Part shown: one piece after another, positions 1 to 8,234 of the stretch
Layout: each line of letters starts with the position of its first letter
Numbering within the stretch: the stretch's first letter is position 1
Origin: Geothrix sp. SG200
GTDB taxonomy: Bacteria; Acidobacteriota; Holophagae; Holophagales; Holophagaceae
Reading direction: 5' to 3'
Assembly (NCBI RefSeq): GCF_022808935.1
Contig: NZ_JAKZFR010000007.1
Coordinates: 124,001-188,000 of the forward strand
DNA length: 64,000 bases
Made by a program: the position numbers and the translations under genes
Notes under the pieces: model-generated
Databases searched by the model: none
Seen by the model: only the letters and a program-made list of their open reading frames with translations
Told to the model about the DNA's origin: nothing

Positions 1-1
1 C

Positions 2-745
2 ATCGAGTCCGAGCTGTTCGGCCACGTGAAGGGGGCCTTCAGCGGCGCCGCGGCCGCGCGGAAGGGGAGGTTCGAGCTGGCGGACGGCGGCACCCTCTTC
101 CTGGACGAGATCGGCGACCTGCCCCTGGACCTCCAGCCCAAGCTGCTGCGGGCCATCCAGGAGAAGGAGATCGACCCGCTGGGCGCCGAGAAGCCCCGGA
201 AGGTGGACGTGCGCCTGGTGGCCGCCACCCACACGGACCTGCGCAAGGCCGTGGCCGAAGGGCGGTTCCGCGAGGACCTCTTCTATCGCCTCAGCGTGTT
301 CCCCATTCACCTCCCGCCCCTGCGCGAGCGGCCCGGCGACATCGCCGCCCTGGCGGAGAGCTTCCTCGACAAGTTCGCCCGGGAGAACCGCCGCGCGGCC
401 ATCCACCTGCCGGCCCCGCTCCTGGAGCAGCTGCAGGCCTACCCGTGGCCCGGCAACGTGCGGGAGCTGAACAACGTCCTCGAGCGGGCCGCCATCCTCT
501 CGACGGGCCGGGAGCTGCGGCTGCCCCCCGGCGCCCTGGCCGCGCGCGGAGGCGCGGAGAGAGCTGGGCGCCCCCACACCTGGGAGGCCCAGGAGCGGGC
601 CTATCTGGAGCGGCTGCTCCACCACACCCGCGGCAAGATCGCCGGCGCCGACGGCGCGGCGGCGGTCGCCGGCCTGGCCCCCTCCACCCTGCTCTCGCGC
701 CTGGAGAAGCTGGGCCTCAGGCCCAAGGACTTCAAGGAATCGTGA
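2..745 (+). CDS. Sigma-54-dependent transcriptional activator, C-terminal part (cut by window edge)
   Basis: The reading frame is already open at base 2, so the N-terminal sensory or receiver domain lies outside the window. The visible part starts inside the AAA+ domain with the GAFSGA loop (the GAFTGA-type motif that contacts sigma-54). The Walker B region (LFLDEIGDL), the sensor segment and arginine-finger region ([17 protein letters not shown]) and the WPGNVREL motif follow. The last ~55 residues form a Fis-like helix-turn-helix ([12 protein letters not shown]). Proteins of this family use ATP hydrolysis to open promoters bound by RNA polymerase-sigma-54. The target genes cannot be told from this window. 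The family call is secure; the subtype (NtrC, Fhl or other) is unknown because the input domain is missing. Confidence 0.93.
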   Translation: MESELFGHVKGAFSGAAAARKGRFELADGGTLFLDEIGDLPLDLQPKLLRAIQEKEIDPLGAEKPRKVDVRLVAATHTDLRKAVAEGRFREDLFYRLSVFPIHLPPLRERPGDIAALAESFLDKFARENRRAAIHLPAPLLEQLQAYPWPGNVRELNNVLERAAILSTGRELRLPPGALAARGGAERAGRPHTWEAQERAYLERLLHHTRGKIAGADGAAAVAGLAPSTLLSRLEKLGLRPKDFKES

Positions 746-775
746 TAGGTTAGGCATCCCCTTCCGGAGCGACGG

Positions 776-1474
776 ATGAGCGAGATCCCCGGCACGACTG
801 AAACCCTGCCCCCGGAGGCGCCGGCCCTCCGCCCCATCCCCTTCGAGGACCTCGAAGCCATCCCGGGCTTCTGGGCCCGGGTGGGCGCCATGTTCCGGCT
901 GGTCTTCAGCAACCCCATGGAGCTCTTCGACCGGGTTCCGACCACCGACGGCCTCGGCGCGCCCTGGCGCTTCCTCCTCCTGATGTCGGTCCCCGTCTTC
1001 CTCATCACAGCCCTGCTGTTCTTCCTCCTCGGCATGGGCATCATGGTCGCGGCCCTGGAAGAGGCCGGAAAACCCGAAGGCCGGGCCATCGCCGCCGCCA
1101 TGCCCCTCGTCTTCGGCGCCTTGCTGCTGCTCATGCCTCTCTTCACCTTCCTGGGCATGGTGGTCTTCGGGGCCTTGAGCCACGCCTTCCTCTGGATGTG
1201 GGGCGGCCTCAAGCCCGGTGTGGGCGTGGGCCAGAGCATCCGCGCCTACGGCTACGCCTCGGCCTTCATCCAGCTCGGCGCCTGGATTCCCACCCTCGGC
1301 TTCCTGATTCAGATCGCCGGCCTGGTCGTGATCGGAATGGGCCTGGCGAGGATGCACAAGACAGAGGCCTGGCGCGGGATCTGCGCCGTGCTGACGCCGC
1401 TCCTGCTCATCTGCTGCTGCGGCTTCATGCTCATCATGGCTGTCCCTGCGGTCCTCGCGGCGGTGGGGCGGTAG
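776..1474 (+). CDS. YIP1-family integral membrane protein
   Basis: A 232-residue protein starts at an ATG preceded by GGAG seven bases upstream. A soluble N-terminal stretch of about 60 residues contains the LVFSNPMELFDRV segment typical of bacterial YIP1-domain proteins. About four to five hydrophobic helices follow (near residues 60-90, 105-140, 158-185 and 200-228). The function of bacterial YIP1 proteins is not established; they are presumed inner-membrane proteins. A paralogue at 18922-19662 sits at the head of a MacA/permease operon, which hints at an envelope or export role. The 3' end overlaps the convergent hydratase gene by 41 bp. Confidence 0.8.
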   Translation: MSEIPGTTETLPPEAPALRPIPFEDLEAIPGFWARVGAMFRLVFSNPMELFDRVPTTDGLGAPWRFLLLMSVPVFLITALLFFLLGMGIMVAALEEAGKPEGRAIAAAMPLVFGALLLLMPLFTFLGMVVFGALSHAFLWMWGGLKPGVGVGQSIRAYGYASAFIQLGAWIPTLGFLIQIAGLVVIGMGLARMHKTEAWRGICAVLTPLLLICCCGFMLIMAVPAVLAAVGR

Positions 1475-2123
1475 CCTCAAGCCAGGCCCTCACGGCCGGG
1501 CCGACCGCATCGGCCTCCAGGACGCGATGGATCGCGCCGGCGGCCAGGGCCTCGGCCGCGCCCCAGGTCTCGAAATGCCGGAACAACCGGTCCGCACCCT
1601 CGCGGCCCAGGATCTCCGGCAGGCGGACGGTCCCGCCGAAGCCGGTCAGGATGCCATGCTTCGCCGCCGGGTGGGCCAGGCGGAGGCCGCCCTTGCCCGT
1701 GATGGGGTCCGCCGCCACTGCCCAGCGTTCCTGACCGTGCAGGGCCAGGTCGCAGCCGCCGCCCATGGCCACGCCCGAAATCAGCGTGAGGGTGCGCCAG
1801 CCGGGCCAGAGCAGGTGACTCATCACGCGCTGGCCCCGACGCGAGAAGGGCTCCGCCGACATGGGGTCCAGGGCCCCCACCTCGTGGAGGTCCGCACCGG
1901 CGGTGAAGTGGTGGCCCCGGCCCGTCATCCAGGCGGAGCCGCTGAGGGCCACCCGACGCACGCCGCCTCCCCGCAGCTCGATGAAGAGCCGGTCCAGGGC
2001 CACCAGCAGGTCGCTGTGGAGGCGGTTGAGGCCATCGCCGGAGCGCAGCCCGACCCAGGCCCAGTCCGCGCCGCGCAGCAGGTCCAGGGAGGTGCGCCCC
2101 TCGTGCCAGACGGTCGGAGTCAT
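1434..2123 (-). CDS. Enoyl-CoA hydratase/isomerase (crotonase) family protein
   Basis: The protein of about 229 residues starts at an ATG that overlaps the miaA stop codon (ATGA), implying translational coupling. The open frame extends further upstream, but that part lies inside miaA. Crotonase-fold features are visible: GRGHHFTAGADLHEV corresponds to the first oxyanion-hole region, and ISGVAMGGGCDLAL to the second, followed by the GGTVRLPEILG segment. Crotonases act on CoA thioesters by hydration, isomerisation or hydrolysis. The usual catalytic glutamates are not obvious here, so the substrate and reaction are open. Its 3' end overlaps the convergent YIP1 gene. Confidence 0.82.
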   Translation of the reverse strand: MTPTVWHEGRTSLDLLRGADWAWVGLRSGDGLNRLHSDLLVALDRLFIELRGGGVRRVALSGSAWMTGRGHHFTAGADLHEVGALDPMSAEPFSRRGQRVMSHLLWPGWRTLTLISGVAMGGGCDLALHGQERWAVAADPITGKGGLRLAHPAAKHGILTGFGGTVRLPEILGREGADRLFRHFETWGAAEALAAGAIHRVLEADAVGPAVRAWLEATAPPPRGPQGQP

Positions 2124-3001
2124 GCCAGCCCCAACCGGGTGAAGGCCGCCTCCAGGGGCTCGGCGTCGGGATCCCACGCGGGCGACCCGGGCAGCTGATT
2201 GCGGAACCAGGTGGCCTGCCGCTTGGCGTAGGCCTGGGTCTCCTGCACCACGGCGGCCTGGATGGCCGCGGGATCGCCCCCGGCCATCCAGGCCGCGTAG
2301 CCCAGGGGTCTCAGGGCCTCGAGGTCGCCCGCGCGGCCCGCGGCCACCAGGTCCGCCACCTCGCGCGGCCAGCCCGCGGCCACCTGGGCGGCCACTCGCG
2401 CGGCGACGCGCTCCCGCTGGCGCTCGCGGCCGGGCAAGACAACCAGCACCCGCCAGCCCGCGGGAACGCCCGTGTCCGGGCCGGACAGGAAGCTCGAGGG
2501 GGCTTGGCCGGAGGCGAGATGGAGGGCCAGGGCGCGCTGGACCCGGGCGCTGTCGTTGGGATGGAGGGCCGCGGCCCGGGCCGGGTCCACCGCCGCCAGG
2601 AAGCGGTGCAGCGCGGGCATGCCCAGGATCGCGCCCCAGCGCCGCACGCGGTCCACCAGGACGGCTGGCACGTCCGGCAGGTCACTGAGCTGGCCCCAGA
2701 TGCCCCGCAGGTACAGGCCCGACCCAGTGACCAGCACCGGCTCGCGGCAGGCCGAGAGCCTTTCCCGCACCCAGGCCCCGAAGGCCGTGGGGTTGGGGCG
2801 GGTCGAAAGAGGCAGCTCCCCGTAGCCCAGGTGGGGCACCCCGCCCCGCTCCGCTTCATCCGGCTGACCGCTGCCAATGGTGAGGCCGGCGATGGCCTGG
2901 TAGGGGTCCCCGTTCACCACGGTGCCGCCGACGCGCCGGGCCACGGCCACGGCCACGGCGGACTTGCCGGAGGCCGTGGGTCCGAGGATCGCGATGGGCA
3001 T
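2120..3001 (-). CDS. miaA: tRNA dimethylallyltransferase
   Basis: MiaA adds an isopentenyl group to A37 of tRNAs that read UNN codons. The 293-residue protein has the P-loop GPTASGKS at residues 7-14, the GSGLYLRGIW segment (usual GGTGLYLRAL), the LGYAAW segment and the C-terminal YAKRQATWFRNQ signature. Length is normal for the family. The substrate-binding loop is divergent: NGDPYQAIAGLTIGSGQP replaces the common D-S-x-Q-V-Y...IGTAKP pattern, and the PHHLID motif is reduced to VPHLGYG. The fold and C-terminal motif still make MiaA the best call. The gene is the first of a two-gene unit with the crotonase gene. Confidence 0.9.
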   Translation of the reverse strand: MPIAILGPTASGKSAVAVAVARRVGGTVVNGDPYQAIAGLTIGSGQPDEAERGGVPHLGYGELPLSTRPNPTAFGAWVRERLSACREPVLVTGSGLYLRGIWGQLSDLPDVPAVLVDRVRRWGAILGMPALHRFLAAVDPARAAALHPNDSARVQRALALHLASGQAPSSFLSGPDTGVPAGWRVLVVLPGRERQRERVAARVAAQVAAGWPREVADLVAAGRAGDLEALRPLGYAAWMAGGDPAAIQAAVVQETQAYAKRQATWFRNQLPGSPAWDPDAEPLEAAFTRLGLA

Positions 3002-3057
3002 GGCTTCAGTCTACTGAGTCGGGGAACCTCCGCCTCCATGCCCTCACCCCAATAGTC

Positions 3058-3453
3058 ATGCGCCACCTGGTCTGCCTCTGCCTCGCCTCCAGCCTCCTGG
3101 CTGGGGGGAAGCCTGCCTCCGAGGTGCCCGAGCCCGGAAAGAACCGGGCCTTCCTGTCGCGGATCACGGGCGACAGCGAGGGCGGGGCCCGGCCCTGGCA
3201 TACCTACAAGGCCCCCCCGGAATCGGCTTCCGCCGTGGTGGAAGTCATCGGCGAGCTCACCCGGGAGGAGCTCCGCCAGGTCGCCTTCCAGGAGTTCATC
3301 GTCTGGTTCCGGGAGGATCTCCGCCGCTTCCTGAAAGCCCACGGCGGCGTCCTGCCCGAACCCACCAGCCTGGCCTCCGCCACCCTTCCCCTGGACCGGT
3401 TCGGCGGCAACCCCGTGCCCCGGAACGTGCCCCTGGGACGCGTGGGCTTCTGA
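3058..3453 (+). CDS. Small secreted protein of unknown function
   Basis: The 131-residue product begins with a short hydrophobic stretch (LVCLCLASSLLAG) that looks like a signal peptide, perhaps with lipidation at one of the cysteines. The mature part has an amphipathic region around residues 60-105 (VVEVIGELTREELRQ, FIVWFREDLRRFL) and no recognised domain. It lies divergently from miaA with about 56 bp between the starts. I infer a real gene from the signal peptide and the helical pattern, but antisense frames are also open here. Function unknown. Confidence 0.6.
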   Translation: MRHLVCLCLASSLLAGGKPASEVPEPGKNRAFLSRITGDSEGGARPWHTYKAPPESASAVVEVIGELTREELRQVAFQEFIVWFREDLRRFLKAHGGVLPEPTSLASATLPLDRFGGNPVPRNVPLGRVGF

Positions 3454-3476
3454 TCGCCGCTCCCGTAGGAGAAGCG

Positions 3477-3565
3477 GAACGCGAAGGGCGCGAAGCCGCC
3501 TCCGGCGGAGCGAAGAACTTCCCCATTTTGAATCACCCTTCACGTCCTTAGCGCCCTTCGCGTTC
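3477..3565. repeat. GCGAA-type inverted repeat with internal hairpin (short copy)
   Basis: The 15-base arm at 3477-3491 (GAACGCGAAGGGCGC) is repeated in perfect inverted orientation at 3551-3565. Just inside the left arm is a triloop hairpin, CCGCC-TCC-GGCGG (3496-3508). The copy fills the gap between two convergent genes, where no ordinary terminator is visible. It is the short form of the larger elements at 49871, 55845 and 60136. Confidence 0.8.
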
Positions 3566-3585
3566 TTCATTTCTGTTCGGGCCGT

Positions 3586-3921
3586 CTACTCCATGAGCCT
3601 CGGCAGCAGCAAGGCGGCCTGGTCGCGGGCCAGGCGGGCGGCCTCCAGGGCGTTGCGGGCCGCATCTTCGGGGGACTGGCGGGGGGTGAGCAGGGCCTCG
3701 AGCTGGCCCCGGAGGCGGGCAGTCTCCCTTTCCGGGTCGGGAAGGTGGCGCTGGGCCGCCGTCTCGAAGACAGCCAGGAAGCACTGGATGGCATCGCAGG
3801 CTGCGGAGACGATGGCCCCGCTGTGCCGGCGGTCGATGTCCAGGGCCAGGGCCGCGGCCAGGAAGCGCAGGCCGTCCTCGAAGCGGTCCTGGGAGGGGTT
3901 CGAGGGCCCGGATCCGCTCAT
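3586..3921 (-). CDS. Small helical protein of unknown function coupled to the TANGO2-like gene
   Basis: The 111-residue protein starts at an ATG that overlaps the stop codon of the upstream NRDE/TANGO2-like gene by ATGA, so its translation is probably coupled. It is predicted to be mostly alpha-helical and cytoplasmic: residues 13-60 (FEDGLRFLAAALALDIDRRH...CFLAVFE) and 63-110 form long helices rich in alanine and leucine. No signal peptide or known motif is seen. The arrangement vaguely resembles small HEPN-like helical bundles, but the R-x4-6-H catalytic motif cannot be claimed. Function unknown. Confidence 0.65.
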   Translation of the reverse strand: MSGSGPSNPSQDRFEDGLRFLAAALALDIDRRHSGAIVSAACDAIQCFLAVFETAAQRHLPDPERETARLRGQLEALLTPRQSPEDAARNALEAARLARDQAALLLPRLME

Positions 3922-4703
3922 GGCCGACCGCCTGCGGGGGCCGCGGCCCAGTGGGTGTCCGTGCGCCCGGCAAGCTGACCCGCGGGATCGAAGCGCCATT
4001 CCGTAAAACGTGCCGCGCCATCCCTTCGCAGGGTGGCGAGCGTCGTGCAGCGGGTTCCGTAGGTCGGATCGACGATGAAGGCCGGGGACAGCTTGCGTTC
4101 GAGTTCCAGGCCCACGCCCGTGTCCGGCAGCTCGGCATCGGCGGCAGGCGTCGGATCCGCCAGCGCGGCCAGAAGGGGCGCCTCGTCGCCATGTCCGGAG
4201 GCCACCCAGGCCGCCATGGCCCGCCGGAGCTTCTCGGTCTTGGGCCACGGCGTGTCCAGGTCCGCGTTGGAGACCACATGCACCCCTGGCGGCACCTCGC
4301 GGGAGAGGAACCGCGGGTGGTTGTTCAGGTAGCGCAGGTTTGTCCCGTCCCAGAGCAGCAGGTTGAACCCTGCGAAGGCCATGGCCCGCTCGCGGAGTTC
4401 GTCGGAGAAAGCCCCGGCCGGCTGCCGGCCGCGCACGAAGGAGGCCACCAGGCCGCCCCGCGACGGCGCGCCGGGGTCCGGAGCGACCATGCGCCTCACG
4501 TTGGTGACGCAGGCCAGGCGACCGCGCTTCGAGAGGGCCAGCCAGCTGCCGCCCTGGGACAGGTCGCGGCCTCCGAACACCTCGGGGGCGTCGTCCCAGG
4601 GACCGGCCGGTGCCGTGGGACGCGCGTGGTACTCGTCGCGATTGGCGGCGATGACGAGCTCGAAATCGGGGTGGGCGCGGTAGGCGAGCGCGATGAGGCA
4701 CAT
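3918..4703 (-). CDS. NRDE-family protein (TANGO2 homologue)
   Basis: The 261-residue protein begins MCLIALAYRAHP and carries the family-defining NRDE motif in VIAANRDEYHARPTAP near residues 18-33. GGRDLSQGGSWLAL and VTNVRR follow, all typical of the TANGO2/NRDE family. These proteins have an Ntn-hydrolase-like fold with an N-terminal cysteine (Cys2 here). The animal homologue has been linked to haem and lipid handling, but the bacterial role is unsettled. Start and length are normal. It forms a coupled pair with the 111-residue gene downstream. Confidence 0.88.
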   Translation of the reverse strand: MCLIALAYRAHPDFELVIAANRDEYHARPTAPAGPWDDAPEVFGGRDLSQGGSWLALSKRGRLACVTNVRRMVAPDPGAPSRGGLVASFVRGRQPAGAFSDELRERAMAFAGFNLLLWDGTNLRYLNNHPRFLSREVPPGVHVVSNADLDTPWPKTEKLRRAMAAWVASGHGDEAPLLAALADPTPAADAELPDTGVGLELERKLSPAFIVDPTYGTRCTTLATLRRDGAARFTEWRFDPAGQLAGRTDTHWAAAPAGGRP

Positions 4704-4783
4704 GGCTCCCCATCATAGGCCCCATGCCCCCGGCTCAACCCTCGGGGGGAATTCCCCGTAGCCCTCCCGTCCGAGGTGACCCC

Positions 4784-5494
4784 ATGCGTCCTGGCCTGCC
4801 CCTGCCCCTGGCCCTGCTGCTCTGCGGCGCCCTGCTCCGGGCCGACGGTCTCTCGGACCTGAAAGCCGCGCTCAAGGGCCTGCCGGCCCCGGCGAAGGTC
4901 AAGGTGAAAGTCGAGGCGGAGAGCCTCGAACGGGAGTCCGGGAAGGACAGTACGGAATGCCGGACCACCGTGGTGGAGGATGGCTCTGAGGGGACGCGGA
5001 TCCTGGAGGACAGCCGCGCCGCAGCCACCCCGGCCAAGGCGAAGGGGGGCACCCGGGCCCCGGGAGCGGCAAAGAAGGGCTCCGGCGAGTTCCACGACGA
5101 GCTTCGGCCCGCCGAGGGCCTGCTGGAGCAGCTGGAGAAGGCGCGGCTGCTGGAGGAGAGGGCCGAGGCCTACGAGGGCCGGCCCGCCCGCCGGCTGCGG
5201 CTGGCCATGGACCTGGACCTGGACGCGGAGGCCCGCAGCCACCTGAAGAAGGCCGACTACGAAGCCACGGTCTGGATCGGGTCCGACGGCCTGCCCCTGG
5301 CCATGGATCACCACATCGAGGTCCGGGCGCGGGTGCTGCTCCTCGCCAGCGTCTGGACGAAGGTCGACATCCGGCGCCGCTTCCAGCGCGTCCAGAACCG
5401 GCTGCTGGTGCTCGAAGAGCATGCGGACGTCCAGGGCGCGGCCCTGGGAAAGTCCTTCAGCGCGAAGGAGACGACCCGCTGCACCGTGCTGTGA
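4784..5494 (+). CDS. Secreted protein of unknown function
   Basis: The product of 236 residues starts at an ATG with GAGG upstream. An in-frame ATG 60 bases earlier would put a proline-rich stretch before the signal peptide and is less likely. Residues 1-21 (MRPGLPLPLALLLCGALLRADG) are a clear signal peptide. The mature region is charged and contains a lysine/alanine-rich segment near residues 85-105. The C-terminal half reads like a beta-rich lipoprotein-type domain (YEATVWIGSDGLPLAMDHHIEVRARV), resembling proteins that measure or carry lipids, but no family is recognised. It converges with purF, with 6 bp between the ends. Confidence 0.7.
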   Translation: MRPGLPLPLALLLCGALLRADGLSDLKAALKGLPAPAKVKVKVEAESLERESGKDSTECRTTVVEDGSEGTRILEDSRAAATPAKAKGGTRAPGAAKKGSGEFHDELRPAEGLLEQLEKARLLEERAEAYEGRPARRLRLAMDLDLDAEARSHLKKADYEATVWIGSDGLPLAMDHHIEVRARVLLLASVWTKVDIRRRFQRVQNRLLVLEEHADVQGAALGKSFSAKETTRCTVL

Positions 5495-5500
5495 GCGGCG

Positions 5501-6871
5501 TTACGGCTTGGTTTCGGGCACCACAGGGTAGTCGCCGGTGAAGCAGGCGTAGCAGTACCCGCGGCCGTCGTCGCCCATGCAGGCTTCCAGGTCCTTCAGG
5601 TCCAGGTAGCCGAGGCTGTCGGCTTCCACGAAGCCCTCGATCTCCTTCAGCGACATGTACGATGCGATGAGGTGCTGCCGCTTGGGCGTGTCGATGCCGT
5701 AGAAGCAGGAGTGCGTCGTGGGCGGGCAGGCGATGCGCATGTGCACTTCCTTGGCGCCGGCCTCGCGGACCATCTGCACGATCTTCTTGCTGGTGGTGCC
5801 GCGCACGATGCTGTCGTCCACCAGCACCACCCGCTTGCCCGCCAGCAGGTGCCGCACGGGGTTCAGCTTCACCTTCACCCCGAAGCTGCGGATGGTCTGC
5901 TTGGGCTCGATGAAGGTGCGGCCCACGTAGTGGTTGCGGATGATGCCGAAGTCGAAGGGGATGCCGGACTGCTCGGAGTAGCCCAGGGCCGCGCTCACGC
6001 CGCTGTCGGGCACGGGCACGATGAGGTCTGCCTCCACGGGATGGCGCAGGGCCAGGAGCCGTCCCATCTCGCGGCGGGCCACCATGACGCTCTTGCCGTA
6101 CACCAGGGAATCGGGGCGGGCGAAGTAGATGTGCTCGAACACGCAGGGCTTCGGCTGGACCTTGGGCAGCGGGAAGACCGACCGGATGGGGGAGCCGTCC
6201 CGGGGCACCATCACCACCTCGCCGGGCGCCACGTCACGGATGTAGGCCGCGCCCACCAGGTCGAAGGCGCAGGTCTCCGAGCTGAACACGGTGGTGCCGT
6301 TCATGTGGCCCATGGCCAGGGGCCGGAACCCATGCGGATCCCGGGCCGCGATGAGGGTGTGGTCCGTGAGGATGAGCAGGGAGTACGCCCCTTCGGCCTG
6401 CCGCAAGGCCGAGACCACCGCGTCCTCCAGGGTGTCCGCCTGGGCCCGGTTGATGAGGGCCAGCAGCACCTCGGAATCCGAGGGGCTGGTGAAGGTGTGG
6501 CCGTCCGCGATCAGGGCTGCGCGCAGCGTCTCCGTGTTGGTCAGGTTCCCGTTGTGGCAGAGGGCCACCTGGCCGAAGCGGCCGTGGATGAGGAAGGGGT
6601 GGGCCGCGGAGGCCACGTTGCCGCCGGTGGTGGAATAGCGCGTGTGGCCGATGGCCGCGTCGCCCGGCAGGGCATCCAGCACCGCTTCGGAGAACACGTC
6701 CGCCACGTAGCCCAGGGCCTTGTGCAGGTGCAGCCCTTCGGCGTCGCCGGAGCAGATGCCGGCCGCCTCCTGCCCCCGGTGCTGCAGGGCGTAGAGGCCC
6801 AGATAGGTCTGCCGCGAAGCTTCCGTCTGGGGACAGATCCCGAATACCCCGCACTCGTCCCTGAACGGCAT
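5501..6871 (-). CDS. purF: Amidophosphoribosyltransferase
   Basis: PurF catalyses the first step of purine synthesis, making phosphoribosylamine from PRPP and glutamine. The 456-residue protein starts MPFRDECGVFGI. Cys7 would become the N-terminal nucleophile after removal of a six-residue propeptide. The glutaminase domain (HTRYSTTGG, HNGNLTN, SDSEVLL) is followed by the phosphoribosyltransferase domain with the PRPP loop VVLVDDSIVRGTTS. Cysteines in IACPPTTHSCFYGID and in GYCYACFTGDYP match the [4Fe-4S] type of PurF found in Bacillus. The gene appears monocistronic, with no other pur genes nearby. Confidence 0.97.
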   Translation of the reverse strand: MPFRDECGVFGICPQTEASRQTYLGLYALQHRGQEAAGICSGDAEGLHLHKALGYVADVFSEAVLDALPGDAAIGHTRYSTTGGNVASAAHPFLIHGRFGQVALCHNGNLTNTETLRAALIADGHTFTSPSDSEVLLALINRAQADTLEDAVVSALRQAEGAYSLLILTDHTLIAARDPHGFRPLAMGHMNGTTVFSSETCAFDLVGAAYIRDVAPGEVVMVPRDGSPIRSVFPLPKVQPKPCVFEHIYFARPDSLVYGKSVMVARREMGRLLALRHPVEADLIVPVPDSGVSAALGYSEQSGIPFDFGIIRNHYVGRTFIEPKQTIRSFGVKVKLNPVRHLLAGKRVVLVDDSIVRGTTSKKIVQMVREAGAKEVHMRIACPPTTHSCFYGIDTPKRQHLIASYMSLKEIEGFVEADSLGYLDLKDLEACMGDDGRGYCYACFTGDYPVVPETKP

Positions 6872-6966
6872 GACCCCTCCGAGCCTTCCAGATTAAACCC
6901 TGGGGGCCCGAACACCCAGATCGGATGCCGAAGACCACGACCCTCAGTGGGATGCGTCCACCCCCG

Positions 6967-7581
6967 TCAGCGGACCGTGCTGCCGTCCTCAGGCTCCTGG
7001 CGGGCCTCCTGGGCCCAGCTCCTCAGGGTGCTGAGCAGCACGGTCCCGGCCTCGGCGGGCGCCAGGGAACCAGCACCGTCCAGGCTCTCCAGGTGCAGCT
7101 CGATCCGGGCCAGGTCGCCCTGCTCGAAGTGGGCGCTGAGGTCGCAGAGGGCCAGCAGGCCCGGCGCCACCTCCACCAGGACCGTGGAGGCGTGCAGCTC
7201 CTTGGGCATCTCCAGGCTCCAGACCGGCACGCTCCGGGGACCGAAGCGCAGGGCGATGGGCTCCGCGTGGGTCTGCGGCGAAGGGCCTGCGAGATAAAGC
7301 AGGCGCTCGGCCCGGCCCAGCAGGAGCGCCTGGGAATAGGGCGTACCCTGGCCGCGGTCCGCCTCCAGCCGCCAGCCGCCCATGCGGGGCTTCTTCACGC
7401 GGTTGTGGCTGGTGGTGCCTTCCGTGGCCACGAGGCGGAACCGCGTCTCCAGCGGCGCGGCCTCGCCGCGCAGCCACATCTGCATGCGGTACCGGAGCCC
7501 TTCCTGTGCCGCCGCGGGAAGGGAGAGAGCCAGAAGGAGCGCCAATCGGATCAAGGAACCACCATCCTCACCTTCGAGCAT
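6967..7581 (-). CDS. Secreted protein of unknown function
   Basis: The open frame gives 204 residues. A hydrophobic stretch LIRLALLLALSLPAAA around residues 10-25 is a likely signal peptide ending in AAA-Q. A TTG at 7554 would make this the exact N-terminus, and I cannot decide between it and the ATG at 7581. The mature protein looks beta-rich (RYRMQMWLRGEAAPLETRFRL) with a segment about an outer or carrier surface (VWSLEMPKELHASTVLVEVAPG). No known family is recognised. It is divergent from the HAD gene, with very little space between the starts. Confidence 0.62.
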   Translation of the reverse strand: MLEGEDGGSLIRLALLLALSLPAAAQEGLRYRMQMWLRGEAAPLETRFRLVATEGTTSHNRVKKPRMGGWRLEADRGQGTPYSQALLLGRAERLLYLAGPSPQTHAEPIALRFGPRSVPVWSLEMPKELHASTVLVEVAPGLLALCDLSAHFEQGDLARIELHLESLDGAGSLAPAEAGTVLLSTLRSWAQEARQEPEDGSTVR

Positions 7582-7604
7582 GCCATCTCATGCGATCCTG
7601 GGCC

Positions 7605-8234
7605 ATGCCGCTCTGCTTCGACCTCGACGGAACCCTGGGCCACTTCAGTTCCGGGTTCGTGCTGCTGAGGGAGGCCCTGGGCGATCTCTGGGGCGCGCCG
7701 CCCAGCGCGGAGGACCTGGGCCGCTGCTCGGGCTCCACCGACTGGGAGATCGTGGACGAGCTCCACCGGATGCGCTTCGGCCGGGGGCTGGACGAACCCG
7801 GCTACGAGGCCTACCAGACCGCCTGCGTGGACCGCTTCCGGGCCGCTTTCGCGCCCGGCGGACGTGAGGCCGTGGCCTATGCCGGCATCCTCGACGCCCT
7901 GCACCGCCTGGCGGAGCGCCACGCCGTCTGGGTGGTCTCGGGGAATGCGCCGGAGCTGCTGGCTTTCAAGGCCGACGCCCTGGGCATCGACCCGGCCATC
8001 CCCCGCCTGGGCTCCCTGCCCCGCCATGACCGCGCAGACCTGCTGAAGCGCGCCCTTCGGCACTGCCCCGGCCCCCACCTCTACGTGGGAGACCGCCCCC
8101 ATGACCTGGCGGCCGCCGAGGCCGCGGGCCTGCCCTTCCTGGGCGTGGGGCCCGCCGTTCCAGGGGAGCACCCGAGCCTTTCCGTGGACGCGGGCATGGA
8201 CCAGGTCCTCGCCTCCGTGGCGGCCCTGATCTAG
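7605..8234 (+). CDS. HAD-superfamily phosphatase
   Basis: The protein of about 209 residues opens MPLCFDLDGTLGHF. The first HAD motif DxDGT has the nucleophile Asp6 and acid Asp8. Motif II is VVSGNAPEL, the conserved lysine lies in the region LLKRAL, and motif III/IV is VGDRPHDLAAAEAAG. The cap inserted after motif I is helical, as in phosphoglycolate phosphatase and similar small-molecule phosphatases. A start 15 bases upstream at 7590 is possible; neither has a clear ribosome binding site. The substrate is unknown. The 3' end overlaps the convergent Sel1 gene by 4 bp. Confidence 0.85.
   Translation: MPLCFDLDGTLGHFSSGFVLLREALGDLWGAPPSAEDLGRCSGSTDWEIVDELHRMRFGRGLDEPGYEAYQTACVDRFRAAFAPGGREAVAYAGILDALHRLAERHAVWVVSGNAPELLAFKADALGIDPAIPRLGSLPRHDRADLLKRALRHCPGPHLYVGDRPHDLAAAEAAGLPFLGVGPAVPGEHPSLSVDAGMDQVLASVAALI

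Noticed and set aside
3586-3921. Toxin-antitoxin reading of the 111-residue gene and its coupled neighbour
   Set aside because: The partner is a clear TANGO2-like protein and the small protein lacks the HEPN catalytic motif.
5672-7297. A 541-codon plus-strand frame over purF
   Set aside because: Antisense shadow of purF; composition is His/Gly/Val/Ala-rich without domain text.
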